The translations under genes were made by a program, and so were the position numbers. Positions 7,522 to 15,903 of a DNA stretch of 64,000 nucleotides are shown one piece after another. The notes beneath the pieces are model-generated. The model was not told the origin of the DNA. It worked only from the letters and a program-made list of their open reading frames with translations, and did no database searches. Source of the DNA: Rhodococcus sp. 105337 (GTDB lineage Bacteria > Actinomycetota > Actinomycetes > Mycobacteriales > Mycobacteriaceae). How positions within the stretch are numbered: position 1 is the first letter of the stretch; the number at the start of each line of letters is the position of its first letter. The stretch lies in contig NZ_JABAGQ010000002.1 of the NCBI RefSeq assembly GCF_012844225.1, positions 490,783 to 554,782 of the forward strand, given 5' to 3'.

Positions 7522-8472
7522 TCACCGGGACCGTCCGTAACGCTCGGCGAGCTTGTCTTCACGGGACGGCGGCGCTGCAGGAGCCGGCGCGTCGGCCGGT
7601 GCGGTGCCGGCGGGCACGGTGTCGTCAGCATCGTCGGTGAGCGCAGTGCTCTCCGACTTACGGAGGTCCGAACCGCGGCTGTCCGACTTCGCGGTGTCCG
7701 AGGCGTCGGCATCCGGCCCGGCGATCGTCGCGGCCTTCGCCTTCCGGCGTTCGCGGAGTTCTGCCCACACGAAGTAGCCGAGACCGAGCGGCGCCATGAT
7801 GCCGAACGCGAGCCACTGGAGACCGTAGGAGAGGTAGGGGCCGGCGTCGAGCTGTGGCAAGGGGATGGTGCCGAGTCCGCCGGGCTGACCGTCGTCGAGC
7901 TGGAGGTAGACGTCCTCGAGCGGAAGCCCGGTGACCTGCGCGACCTGCGGGGCGTCGATGAAGTAGACCTGCTGATATCCCGCGTCGGTGAACGGGTCCT
8001 TGCCGGCCACGGTGCCCTCCGACATCCGGATCCGAGCGTCGAGGGAGACGTCTCCGGCCGGTGCGGGCGGGACCTCGGGTACCGCGGTGCCCTGCACCGG
8101 GCGGACGAAACCGCGGTTGACGAGGATCATCCGCCCGTCGTCGAACTCGAACGGAGTGAGGACTTCGTAGGCGGGACGGCCGTCGATGTTGCGCAGCCGC
8201 ACGAGTACGTCGGAGTCGGGGAGATACGAACCCTGGGCCACGACCCGTCGCCACTCGTCGTCCACCGTGGGGCCGGGGCCGGCGAGAAGGTCACCGACCG
8301 GCACCGGATCCTCGGACATGGACGCGGCGAGACGATCGTTACGTTCCTCGGTGCTGGTGTTCTTACCCAGCTGCCACGGGGCGAGGACGGTGAAGCACGC
8401 GTAGGCGAAGCCGCCGACCACCAGGGCCAGGACCAGCCAGCTGGGACGGAGGAGAAACGTCAATCGGCGCAC
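7522..8472 (-). CDS. SURF1 family cytochrome oxidase assembly protein
   Basis: The 316-residue protein has the SURF1 architecture: an N-terminal membrane helix (LLRPSWLVLALVVGGFAYAC), a large extracytoplasmic domain with LAPWQLGKN, GRMILVNRGFVRP and LPQLDAGPYLSYGLQWLAF, and a second helix near residue 240. The acidic-basic C-terminal tail of about 70 residues (KSDSRGSDLRKSES and an alanine/proline stretch) is low-complexity and probably cytosolic. SURF1 proteins help insert heme into the aa3-type oxidase; ctaC and ctaF for that enzyme lie at the right end of the window. GTG 8472 is the most likely start. Confidence 0.9.
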   Translation of the reverse strand: MRRLTFLLRPSWLVLALVVGGFAYACFTVLAPWQLGKNTSTEERNDRLAASMSEDPVPVGDLLAGPGPTVDDEWRRVVAQGSYLPDSDVLVRLRNIDGRPAYEVLTPFEFDDGRMILVNRGFVRPVQGTAVPEVPPAPAGDVSLDARIRMSEGTVAGKDPFTDAGYQQVYFIDAPQVAQVTGLPLEDVYLQLDDGQPGGLGTIPLPQLDAGPYLSYGLQWLAFGIMAPLGLGYFVWAELRERRKAKAATIAGPDADASDTAKSDSRGSDLRKSESTALTDDADDTVPAGTAPADAPAPAAPPSREDKLAERYGRSR

Positions 8473-8500
8473 GTGTCCACGGTAGACGGTGAGGTAGGTC

Positions 8501-8974
8501 TCACTGCTGCCGCACCCAGTCGAGCAGCGCGGGAATCGCACCCTCGATCTGGTCGCGGACCTGCTCGAACTCGGGGAGCCCGCCGTAGTACGGATCGGGC
8601 ACCGAATCGCCGTCGGCATCCGGGTCCAGCGATCGCAGCAGGACGCGCCGCTCCGCCGGGACACCCAGGTGCGCCACCGCCCGATCGTGGTGGGTGGTCA
8701 TCGACACCACCAGGTCTGCGGAAAGATGCGACGGTCCGAGTTCGGCCGCGACATGCCCGGTCGGGTACCCGTGCCGCTGCAGCACCGCGTTCGTCCGCGG
8801 GTCGGCCTCGGCGCCGACATGCCAGCCGTGCGTGCCGGCGCTACTCACCCGCACCCGGTCGCCGAGTCCTTCGCGGCGCACGTGCTCGGCGAAGATCTTC
8901 TCGGCCATCGGAGACCGGCAGATGTTGCCGGTGCACACGAACGTCACGTGGAGCACGTCGTCGTCAGCGGCCAC
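8501..8974 (-). CDS. ptpA: Low-molecular-weight protein tyrosine phosphatase
   Basis: This 157-residue cytosolic enzyme carries the CX5R signature early, VCTGNICRSPMAEKIF, with Cys and Arg of the P-loop and the following Ser. The general acid loop DPDADGDSVPDPYYGG holds the DPYYG motif near the C-terminus. It removes phosphate from phosphotyrosine; M. tuberculosis PtpA has the same order in the genome. The GTG start at 8974 lies inside the 3' end of the HAD gene (11-base overlap), so the two are translated together. The partner at 8964-9653 corresponds to the kinase PtkA that phosphorylates PtpA in M. tuberculosis. Confidence 0.92.
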   Translation of the reverse strand: MAADDDVLHVTFVCTGNICRSPMAEKIFAEHVRREGLGDRVRVSSAGTHGWHVGAEADPRTNAVLQRHGYPTGHVAAELGPSHLSADLVVSMTTHHDRAVAHLGVPAERRVLLRSLDPDADGDSVPDPYYGGLPEFEQVRDQIEGAIPALLDWVRQQ

Positions 8975-9653
8975 CCGTGAGCACCTCGCGAAGTTCGTCG
9001 ACACTGGTCGCGATGCGGGCGGCGGCCTGCCCCTCGGTGGCGTCGCCGTAACCCCATTCGACGAAGACCGTCGGTATGCCCCAGCGTCCCGCGCCGTGGA
9101 TGTCGTGCTCGCGGTCACCGACCATCACGACGCCGGTGGTCCCTGCTTCGACCGGCCGGATACCGAGGGCTTCGAGGCTGTGCGCGACGACATCGGATTT
9201 CGCGCGCCGCGTTCCGTCGTCACTCGCCCCGCCGATGAACTCGAAGTACGGCGCGAGCCCGAAGTGGTCCAGGATGCGTTCGGCGAAGGACTCCGACTTC
9301 GATGTCGCGACCGCGAGGCGGCTCCCTGCGGCGCGCACGGCGTCGAGCAGGGGTTCGACGCCGTCGAACACCGCGTTCTCGGCCCAGCCTGTCGCCGAGT
9401 AGTACTCCCGGTACGCCTCGATCCCTGCGGCGATCCGGTCCTCGTCGAGCCCGAGTGCGAGCAGGCTGTCGCGCATGGGCGGACCCAGCAGTCGGTGGAG
9501 GTTGCCCGTGGGTGGAGCGAATCCGACGGTGTCGGCCGCGTGGAGAAATCCGTTGATCACGCCGGTCGCCGAGTCCGTGAGCGTTCCGTCGAGGTCGAAC
9601 AGGACAACCGGGGCGGGCAGGAGCAGTGGCTGTGGTTCGACGAGAAGGGTCAC
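8964..9653 (-). CDS. ptkA: HAD-family hydrolase, PtkA-like
   Basis: The 229-residue protein is a HAD-superfamily enzyme: motif I VLFDLDGTLTDS (about residues 17-28), a helical cap (GFLHAADTVGF to ATGWAENAVF), motif II threonine/serine in LAVATSKSESF, motif III lysine in RRAKSDVVAHSLE and motif IV VMVGDREHDIHGA. Gene position next to the phosphatase matches M. tuberculosis ptkA, which was reported to act as a tyrosine kinase on PtpA; sequence alone equally allows a phosphoglycolate-phosphatase-like role. GTG 9653 was chosen because the motif I aspartate then lies at the family-typical position. Confidence 0.82.
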   Translation of the reverse strand: MTLLVEPQPLLLPAPVVLFDLDGTLTDSATGVINGFLHAADTVGFAPPTGNLHRLLGPPMRDSLLALGLDEDRIAAGIEAYREYYSATGWAENAVFDGVEPLLDAVRAAGSRLAVATSKSESFAERILDHFGLAPYFEFIGGASDDGTRRAKSDVVAHSLEALGIRPVEAGTTGVVMVGDREHDIHGAGRWGIPTVFVEWGYGDATEGQAAARIATSVDELREVLTGGR

Positions 9654-9729
9654 GCATCCATTGTCCTCGGTTCGGGCACACCGCGCCGCGTAGGGTCGTC
9701 GGGACAGCCGAGACAACCCAGGAGGACAC

Positions 9730-10875
9730 GTGACTGCGCCGTCGCTGCGTGAGGTGATCGACGTACTCGATACCGCGTATCCACCGTCGCTGGCCGAAGG
9801 GTGGGACTCCGTCGGACTGGTAGCGGGCGACCCCGCCGACCCGGTCCACAAGGTGCTCCTCGCAGTCGACGCCACCGCCGATGTCGTCGACGAGGCACTC
9901 GAGTGGGGTGCGCAGTTGCTCTTCGTCCACCACCCGCTGCTGCTGCGCGGCGTCGACACGGTGGGCGCGCACACCCCGAAAGGCGCGTTGATCCACCGGC
10001 TCATCCGCGGGGGCTGCGCGTTGTTCACCGCGCACACCAATGCCGATCGTGCGAATCCCGGCGTGTCCGACGCCCTCGCCGAGGCACTCGGGCTGACCGG
10101 ACTGCGACCGCTCGAGGCCAAGCCCGAACCGGCCACGGACAAATGGGTGGTGATGGTGCCGTCCGGTTCCGCCGACAGCGTCCGGCAGACGTTGTTCGAT
10201 GCCGGTGCGGGAGCGCTCGGCAACTACACGGAGTGCTGCTGGACCACTTCCGGCACCGGCCAGTTCCGTCCCGTCGGCGCAGCCGATCCCGCACTCGGCG
10301 TCCTCGGGGAACTCGAGCACGTCGAGGAAGCTCGTATCGAGGTGATCGCTCCGCGACGTTCCCGCTCCCGGGTGCTCGCCGCCCTGCGCGCCGCCCATCC
10401 CTACGAGGAACCGGCGTTCGACGTGCTCGAACTCGCCGAACTCCCGAGTGCTCGCGGGCTGGGGCGGGTCGGGGAGCTACCCGAGACGATGACGCTCGCC
10501 GAGTTCACCGAGTCGGTGGCCGCGGCCCTGCCCGCCACCGTGTGGGGAGTACGCGCCGCAGGCGACCCGGAGCGGCCGATCCGGAGCGTCGCGGTATGCG
10601 GGGGATCGGGCGATTCGTTCCTCGGCGCGGTCGCGGCGCTCGACGTGGATGCCTACGTCACAGCGGACCTCCGGCACCACCCCGCCGACGAGCACCTGCG
10701 CGCCGGGGGTCCCGCACTCGTCGATGTCGCACACTGGGCGAGCGAGTATCCGTGGTGCGCTCAGGCACGTGACGTTCTCGACGCGGCATTCGCCGGCCGG
10801 GACGGCTGGCAGGCGCGGGTGAGCCGGTTGCGAACCGATCCGTGGACGACCGCCGCGGTGCGCGCGGTACCGTAA
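9730..10875 (+). CDS. NIF3/DUF34 family dinuclear metal protein
   Basis: The 381-residue product has two NIF3 halves around a central PII-like insert. Metal ligands appear as [10 protein letters not shown] (HH pair near residue 64) and [19 protein letters not shown] in the first half, and [21 protein letters not shown] in the last. The insert (about 135-230) contains the [13 protein letters not shown] block found in longer family members. These proteins form hexamers with a two-metal site; proposed roles include GTP cyclohydrolase I type 2-like or metal insertion, none proven here. GTG 9730 follows GGAGGACAC. It starts a plus-strand run with the zinc ribbon and RNase H genes. Confidence 0.9.
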   Translation: MTAPSLREVIDVLDTAYPPSLAEGWDSVGLVAGDPADPVHKVLLAVDATADVVDEALEWGAQLLFVHHPLLLRGVDTVGAHTPKGALIHRLIRGGCALFTAHTNADRANPGVSDALAEALGLTGLRPLEAKPEPATDKWVVMVPSGSADSVRQTLFDAGAGALGNYTECCWTTSGTGQFRPVGAADPALGVLGELEHVEEARIEVIAPRRSRSRVLAALRAAHPYEEPAFDVLELAELPSARGLGRVGELPETMTLAEFTESVAAALPATVWGVRAAGDPERPIRSVAVCGGSGDSFLGAVAALDVDAYVTADLRHHPADEHLRAGGPALVDVAHWASEYPWCAQARDVLDAAFAGRDGWQARVSRLRTDPWTTAAVRAVP

Positions 10876-10950
10876 TCAGCTACGACCCGTCTCCGGGGCT
10901 GTCCGTCATCCCCGCCCATCGAGGCCCCACCGAAAGCAGGAACCACCCGA

Positions 10951-11688
10951 GTGAACGTCGAATCCGCAGTGCAGTCCAAGCTTCTGTCTCTCGCCGCCGT
11001 GGACGCGGAGCTGAATCGCCTTGCGCACCGCCGTCGCACCCTGCCGGAACAGCAGACGGTGGACCGGCTCCAGTCCGACCGCAACGCGCGTAAGGATGCG
11101 GCCGTGGCCGTCGAGATCATCCTCGACGATCTCGATCGCGACATCCGCAAGCTCGAAGGGGAGATCGAAGCGGTGCGCATGCGTGCACAGCGCGATCGGA
11201 CGATGCTCGAGAGCGGGTCGGTCGGCTCGAAGCAGCTCACGGAACTGCAGCACGAACTCGGAAGCCTCGAACGCCGTCAGGGGGCGCTCGAGGACGACCT
11301 CCTCGAGGTGATGGAACGTCGCGAGGCGTCGAAGGGCGACCACGATCACGCCGGGGCGCAGGTCTCGCAGATCGACGATCAGCTCGCCGACGCGACCCGC
11401 GCTCGTGACGAAGCCCTCGCCGACATCGACGTCGCCGAGCAGCGGTGCCGCAGCGACCGCGCGGCCCTGATCGGTGCGCTGCCCGAGGACCTGGTGGCGT
11501 TGTACGAGAAGCAGCGCGAACAGGCCGGCATCGGCGCGGCACTGCTGCAGGGACGCCGCTGCGGTGCCTGCCGCCTCGAGCTCGACCGGGGCGAGATCGC
11601 CCGGATCGCGGCCGCACCTGCCGACGCGCTCGTGCGATGCCCGGAGTGCAACTCGATCTTGGTGCGCACCAAGGAATCCGGACTGTGA
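10951..11688 (+). CDS. Coiled-coil protein with C4 zinc ribbon
   Basis: This 245-residue protein is mostly a long coiled coil (residues about 10-175, rich in Glu, Arg, Leu heptads such as LERRQGALEDDLLEVMERREA) and ends in a zinc ribbon with two cysteine pairs, CGACRLEL and CPECNSIL. The family (DUF164/CdsZ-like, M. tuberculosis Rv2229c) is thought to bind nucleic acid or to act as a chaperone-like adaptor. Its stop overlaps the GTG start of the RNase H-phosphatase gene, so the two are coupled. Confidence 0.9.
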   Translation: MNVESAVQSKLLSLAAVDAELNRLAHRRRTLPEQQTVDRLQSDRNARKDAAVAVEIILDDLDRDIRKLEGEIEAVRMRAQRDRTMLESGSVGSKQLTELQHELGSLERRQGALEDDLLEVMERREASKGDHDHAGAQVSQIDDQLADATRARDEALADIDVAEQRCRSDRAALIGALPEDLVALYEKQREQAGIGAALLQGRRCGACRLELDRGEIARIAAAPADALVRCPECNSILVRTKESGL

Positions 11689-12830
11689 CCCGGGTCGTCG
11701 TCGAAGCGGACGGCGGCTCGAGAGGAAATCCGGGACCGGCGGGCTACGGTGCCGTGGTGTTCGACGCCGACCATCGGACCGTCCTCGCCGAGCGGCACGC
11801 GAGCATCGGGCGGGCCACCAACAACGTCGCCGAATACCGGGGACTGCTCGCGGGGCTGACCGCCGCCGCGGAACTCGGGGCGGACGAGGTGGACGTCCGT
11901 ATGGATTCCAAGCTCGTCGTGGAGCAGATGTCGGGCCGCTGGAAGATCAAGCATCCCGACATGATTCCGCTCGCCGCGGCGGCGCGGGAGACGGCGGCGA
12001 AGTTCCGCCGTGTCGACTACACGTGGATTCCGCGCGCCGAGAACGCGTACGCCGACCGTCTTGCGAATGTGGCCATGGACGCCGCTGCCGAGGCACTCGT
12101 CTCCGGCGAGGAGACGCTCGTCCTCGCAGAGTCGTCCTCGTCGCCTTCGGTCGCGGCGACGACTCCGCCGGCCGCGACGACTCCGGCACCCACGGCGCCG
12201 GGCTGGACGGGCGCGACCGGTTCGCCGACACGGCTCCTGCTGTTGCGGCACGGCCAGACACCGCTGTCGGTGGAACGCCGCTACTCGGGGCGGGGCAACC
12301 CGCCGCTCACCGAACTCGGTCGTGAACAGGCCGTTGCCGCCGCGCGCCGGATCGCGGCACGAGGAGGCGTCGCCGCCGTGGTGTCGTCACCGCTCGGCCG
12401 CGCCCGCGAAACCGCCACCGTGGCCGCGGACGCCCTGGATCTGCCCGTGACGGTGCACAACGGCCTGATCGAGACGGATTTCGGCGAGTGGGAGGGCCTC
12501 ACGTTCGGTGAGGCCGCCCAGCGCGACCCGGACATTCACCGCGCGTGGCTCGGCGACACCTCGGTGCGTCCGCCCGGTGGCGAGAGTTTCGACGAGGTCC
12601 ACACGCGGATCGCCGCGGCGCGAGACGATCTGGTGTCGGAGTTCGGGGGAGTGACCGTACTCGTCGTCTCCCACGTCACTCCGATCAAGACCTTCCTGCG
12701 GCTCGCGCTGGATTCGGGTCCGTCCCTGCTGTACCGGCTGCACCTGGACCTGGCGTCGCTCAGCACCGCGGAGTTCTATCCGGACGGCGGATCCTCGGTG
12801 CGTCTGGTCAACGACACGTCGCATCTGTAA
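11685..12830 (+). CDS. Bifunctional RNase H / acid phosphatase
   Basis: The 381-residue enzyme joins two domains. Residues 1-140 are a type I RNase H-like fold with the acidic residues in VVVEADGGSRGNPGPAGYGA, NNVAEYRGLLAGL and VDVRMDSKLVVEQMSG, and a final Asp in AENAYADRLAN. After an Ala/Pro/Ser linker (about 145-180), a histidine phosphatase domain begins with LLLLRHGQTPLSVERRYSGRG and includes FGEWEGLTFGEA and VVSHVTPIK. The M. tuberculosis homologue Rv2228c has RNase H activity and an alpha-ribazole phosphatase (CobC-like) half; this could serve cobalamin synthesis together with cobS and cobT in the window. GTG 11685 overlaps the previous stop. Confidence 0.93.
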   Translation: MTRVVVEADGGSRGNPGPAGYGAVVFDADHRTVLAERHASIGRATNNVAEYRGLLAGLTAAAELGADEVDVRMDSKLVVEQMSGRWKIKHPDMIPLAAAARETAAKFRRVDYTWIPRAENAYADRLANVAMDAAAEALVSGEETLVLAESSSSPSVAATTPPAATTPAPTAPGWTGATGSPTRLLLLRHGQTPLSVERRYSGRGNPPLTELGREQAVAAARRIAARGGVAAVVSSPLGRARETATVAADALDLPVTVHNGLIETDFGEWEGLTFGEAAQRDPDIHRAWLGDTSVRPPGGESFDEVHTRIAAARDDLVSEFGGVTVLVVSHVTPIKTFLRLALDSGPSLLYRLHLDLASLSTAEFYPDGGSSVRLVNDTSHL

Positions 12831-12867
12831 CACGCGATATCCCGGTTCACGGGAGCAGCGATGAAAA

Positions 12868-12911
12868 GAGTGGCCGCGCAGGCATGTCGGGGGGTGCCTG
12901 CGTGGCCACTC
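12868..12911. terminator. Convergent terminator hairpin
   Basis: A 17-bp stem with one G-T pair (12868-12884 with 12895-12911) lies between the RNase H gene and the convergent lipase-like gene. On the minus strand the stem is followed by CTTTTC, so it best serves the lipase-like gene, and probably both. Confidence 0.75.
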
Positions 12912-12973
12912 ACATCATGTATCGCTGCGATCGGTGAGGCGTTACCGGCCGCCGAGCTTTTTTCGAACTTTCC

Positions 12974-14239
12974 TTACGGGCCGCAGGTCGTTGTCGCGGG
13001 GACGCCGGCGAATCGCTGGTCCAGCCAGTCCATGCCCTCCACCAGAGCGGGGAAAAGCCCGACGACGTGCCCGAATCCTGTCTTGGTGAACGCCGGGGGG
13101 ACGTCGTATCGCTGATAGGTGACGGTCGCTCCGGTGAGGCACCACTTGCCGACCATCGTGTCGACGCCCGACACGAGCACGAAGTCGTCCCCGGTGGCCT
13201 GCGCCACGAACACCGGAGCGGACGGGGTCCGGTTGCCGAGTTCCTGTTCGGCCACGAGCGAGGCCCACGGCTCCTCCGAGAGATGCTCGACGATCGGCCG
13301 GCCGTCGACGGTGTACCGGGTGGTCGAGGAGAACGGGTCGAGCAACGGTGCGTCGAACACGCACGCATCTTCGGCGCGGCCGAGAATATCGAGGCCCGCG
13401 GGATTGAACACCTTCAACATTTCGTCGGCGTGCTGCGGGTATGCGGAGATGAACCCGTTGACGACCCAGCCGATGCCACCCGACAAGAACGAACCGTCGC
13501 CGGCGACCGCCAGATCCCTCAGCGACGCGGGCGGTGATCCCGCGACCGCACCGGCGACCGGCAGTTCCGGGGCGTAGGTCGAGGCGAGTTCGGCCGCGGA
13601 CGCCGCAGCCATACCGCCCTGCGAATAGCCCCAGAAGGCGATCGGGCCGTCCTGATCCACACCGAGAGTTCCCAGCGACCGGGTGGCGCGGGCGAGGTCG
13701 AGCATCGCGTGCCCCTGAGAGGCACGGTTGAGATAGGGATGGACTCCGGCGGTGCCGAGCCCTTCGTAGTCGGTGACCGCGACCGCGTACCCGCGCGCGA
13801 GGAGCGGACCGATCTGGAGGTGCTCGTACTCCTGGCCGAAGGTCATGAGCTTGGACGGGGCACACTGATCGCCCATGCCCTGAGTGCCGGGCCCGACCAC
13901 GACGGTGGGCCGGGGGCCGTCGCCGGCCCACGGCAGTGCCGGGACCATCACGGTGCCGACGACGGCGACAGGCGTGTCGGTGGCGCTGGTGCTGCGATAC
14001 ATCACGCGGGTGACCGAGGCGTCGAGCACGGCGGGGGTGCCGGGGATGATTGCGGCGACCGACGGGGCAGTGCGCAGTACCTCTCCCGGCGAACCGGAAC
14101 TCAGGTCGGGCGTGGCGTAGAAGTCGTCCGACTGCGCGGCGGGGCCGGGCACCGCCGGCTGGGCTGCTGCGGTGGTCGTCGCGCCGAGGGAGAGTCCTGC
14201 TAGAGCTGCTGCGGCAAGCAGTCGTGCGGCAATCCGCAT
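12974..14239 (-). CDS. Secreted lipase-family alpha/beta hydrolase
   Basis: The 421-residue protein is exported: MRIAARLLAAAALAGLSL followed by an AAAQPA cleavage region near residue 29. It fits the secretory lipase (LIP) family: VVGPGTQGMGDQCAPS oxyanion region, nucleophile elbow WGYSQGGMAAA (Ser near residue 195), aspartate in VFVAQATGDDFVLV and histidine in TKTGFGHVVG. Two cysteine pairs suggest disulfides. Substrates of the family include long-chain esters and other acyl compounds; the substrate here is open. The upstream region 14240-14342 holds an inverted repeat CTTGTGGTGACAAG near 14330. Confidence 0.87.
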   Translation of the reverse strand: MRIAARLLAAAALAGLSLGATTTAAAQPAVPGPAAQSDDFYATPDLSSGSPGEVLRTAPSVAAIIPGTPAVLDASVTRVMYRSTSATDTPVAVVGTVMVPALPWAGDGPRPTVVVGPGTQGMGDQCAPSKLMTFGQEYEHLQIGPLLARGYAVAVTDYEGLGTAGVHPYLNRASQGHAMLDLARATRSLGTLGVDQDGPIAFWGYSQGGMAAASAAELASTYAPELPVAGAVAGSPPASLRDLAVAGDGSFLSGGIGWVVNGFISAYPQHADEMLKVFNPAGLDILGRAEDACVFDAPLLDPFSSTTRYTVDGRPIVEHLSEEPWASLVAEQELGNRTPSAPVFVAQATGDDFVLVSGVDTMVGKWCLTGATVTYQRYDVPPAFTKTGFGHVVGLFPALVEGMDWLDQRFAGVPATTTCGP

Positions 14240-14342
14240 GTGTGTCCTTCGAGTCCGGATTGATGTGCCGCGACTGCGGCCCCCGGGGAGGCTAACTGCA
14301 CTTACGAGGACGTCCGAGGATTTGCTTACTTGTGGTGACAAG

Positions 14343-14861
14343 TCACAGTAACTTGCGGAGTGTTTTCAGATTTCGAGAGGTGGTGACCGCCTTGTACCGA
14401 CCGGACCCGGTCTTCTTCCCGAGTGCGCTGTCGAGAGTGTTCCCCTTCTCGACCTGCCAGTAGAGGACACCCGCACCCGGTGCGGCGCACTCGACGTCAC
14501 CGTCGAGACGGTTCGCATCCGCAGCCAGGGCGTCGAGAACATCGGGGTCGGACACGAACACCACATAGGAATGCCGATCCTCGCGGTCTCCGAAGGGGTA
14601 GGCCGCCACGATGTCCGCCACCCGGGACTGCTCGACGACGAAGGTGTAGGCGTCGTACCCGAAGCGATCGGTCAGCGCGCGTTCGAGGGCGGGTTTCAGC
14701 GACGAGGCATCGTCGTCGGAGTCGAACAGCACGTTGCCCGACGCGAGCACGGTGCGGACGTCGCGATGTCCGGCCGCGGAGAACAACTCCGCCAGATCGG
14801 CCATCTTGATCCGGATACCGCCGACGTTGATCCCGCGCAGGAAAGCGACGTACCGAGTCAT
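14343..14861 (-). CDS. DUF1697 family protein
   Basis: The 172-residue protein begins with the DUF1697 signature YVAFLRGINVGG (residues 4-15) and continues KMADLAELFSAAGHRDVRTVLASGNVLF, then ends with the family block SALGKKTGSGRYKAVTTSRNLKTLRKL. Members are single-domain cytosolic proteins of unknown function. The ATG at 14861 places the signature at the usual distance from the N-terminus; the longer frame upstream runs into the RNase P region. Confidence 0.9.
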   Translation of the reverse strand: MTRYVAFLRGINVGGIRIKMADLAELFSAAGHRDVRTVLASGNVLFDSDDDASSLKPALERALTDRFGYDAYTFVVEQSRVADIVAAYPFGDREDRHSYVVFVSDPDVLDALAADANRLDGDVECAAPGAGVLYWQVEKGNTLDSALGKKTGSGRYKAVTTSRNLKTLRKLL

Positions 14862-14975
14862 GCGGTTCACGGTAGTTCTCACGCGGCGGGTCGGGAGTCC
14901 GATACGCAGTGGTCGCACGGTGGCAGACGGCACGGGGTCCGTGCGTCGCATCCCCGCGGGGGCGCTACGCTGTCC

Positions 14976-15401
<426 letters not shown>

Positions 15402-15472
15402 TTCCTGTCCCACCCCGCCGACGCGCGTGCCCGCCCCGGTCGGTCGACGGCATCGCCGCCGCCGGGAGTCGG

Positions 15473-15565
15473 TCAGAGTGGTCCGACGACCAGCAGGTGC
15501 GCCCAGTACGAGGCGGACTCGGGGCCTACATAGGGCAGCAGTGCATCGAAAAGGATGTACGACAC
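15473..15565 (-). CDS. Possible 30-residue peptide with strong RBS
   Basis: Antiparallel to rnpB and beginning 131 bases before the next plus-strand gene, a GTG start is preceded at seven bases by AAGGAG. The predicted peptide of 30 residues reads VSYILFDALLPYVGPESASY and then WAHLLVVGPL, a largely hydrophobic chain with aromatic residues and no lysine or arginine. It was too short for standard ORF calling. Nothing is known about such a peptide to me; the ribosome site is the best evidence. It could be a leaderless small membrane peptide or a chance reading. Confidence 0.4.
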   Translation of the reverse strand: MSYILFDALLPYVGPESASYWAHLLVVGPL

Positions 15566-15695
15566 GTGTGATCTCCTTCGGTCGGTAACGATCTTGCGGT
15601 CCGGCCGACGCTACCAGCTGCGCCGGTAGCCGAGTTTCGCCGAAACCGCGCCCGATATACCGGGTATCGCGCCGCTGTTCGGGCACACTGGGGCC

Positions 15696-15875
15696 ATGAG
15701 TGACGACGGTTGGTATTTCGATGTGAAGACCGGCAAGGTGACCCAGGGCAAAGATCCCAGCGCCCTCAACCGCATGGGTCCGTACCCCGACCGGGAGACC
15801 GCCATGCGGGCCCTCGACATCGCTGCCGCCCGCAACAAGGCAGCCGACGACGCGGACGACGAATGGAACAAGTGA
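15696..15875 (+). CDS. Small conserved SPOR-like protein
   Basis: The 59-residue protein starts MSDDGWYFDVKTGKVTQGKD and continues with NRMGPYPDRETAMRALDIAA, ending in an acidic tail (ADDADDEWNK). Proteins of this length and sequence occur widely in actinobacteria as methionine-aminopeptidase-like or SPOR-like short proteins without known role. The pattern YPDRETAMRAL resembles the peptidoglycan-binding SPOR half. ATG 15696 lies 28 bases before the next gene cluster frame; it ends 28 bases before the RNB ribonuclease start and is probably in the same transcript. Confidence 0.7.
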   Translation: MSDDGWYFDVKTGKVTQGKDPSALNRMGPYPDRETAMRALDIAAARNKAADDADDEWNK

Positions 15876-15903
15876 TCGCGCGACGAGGAGCCCCGCCGCT
15901 TTG

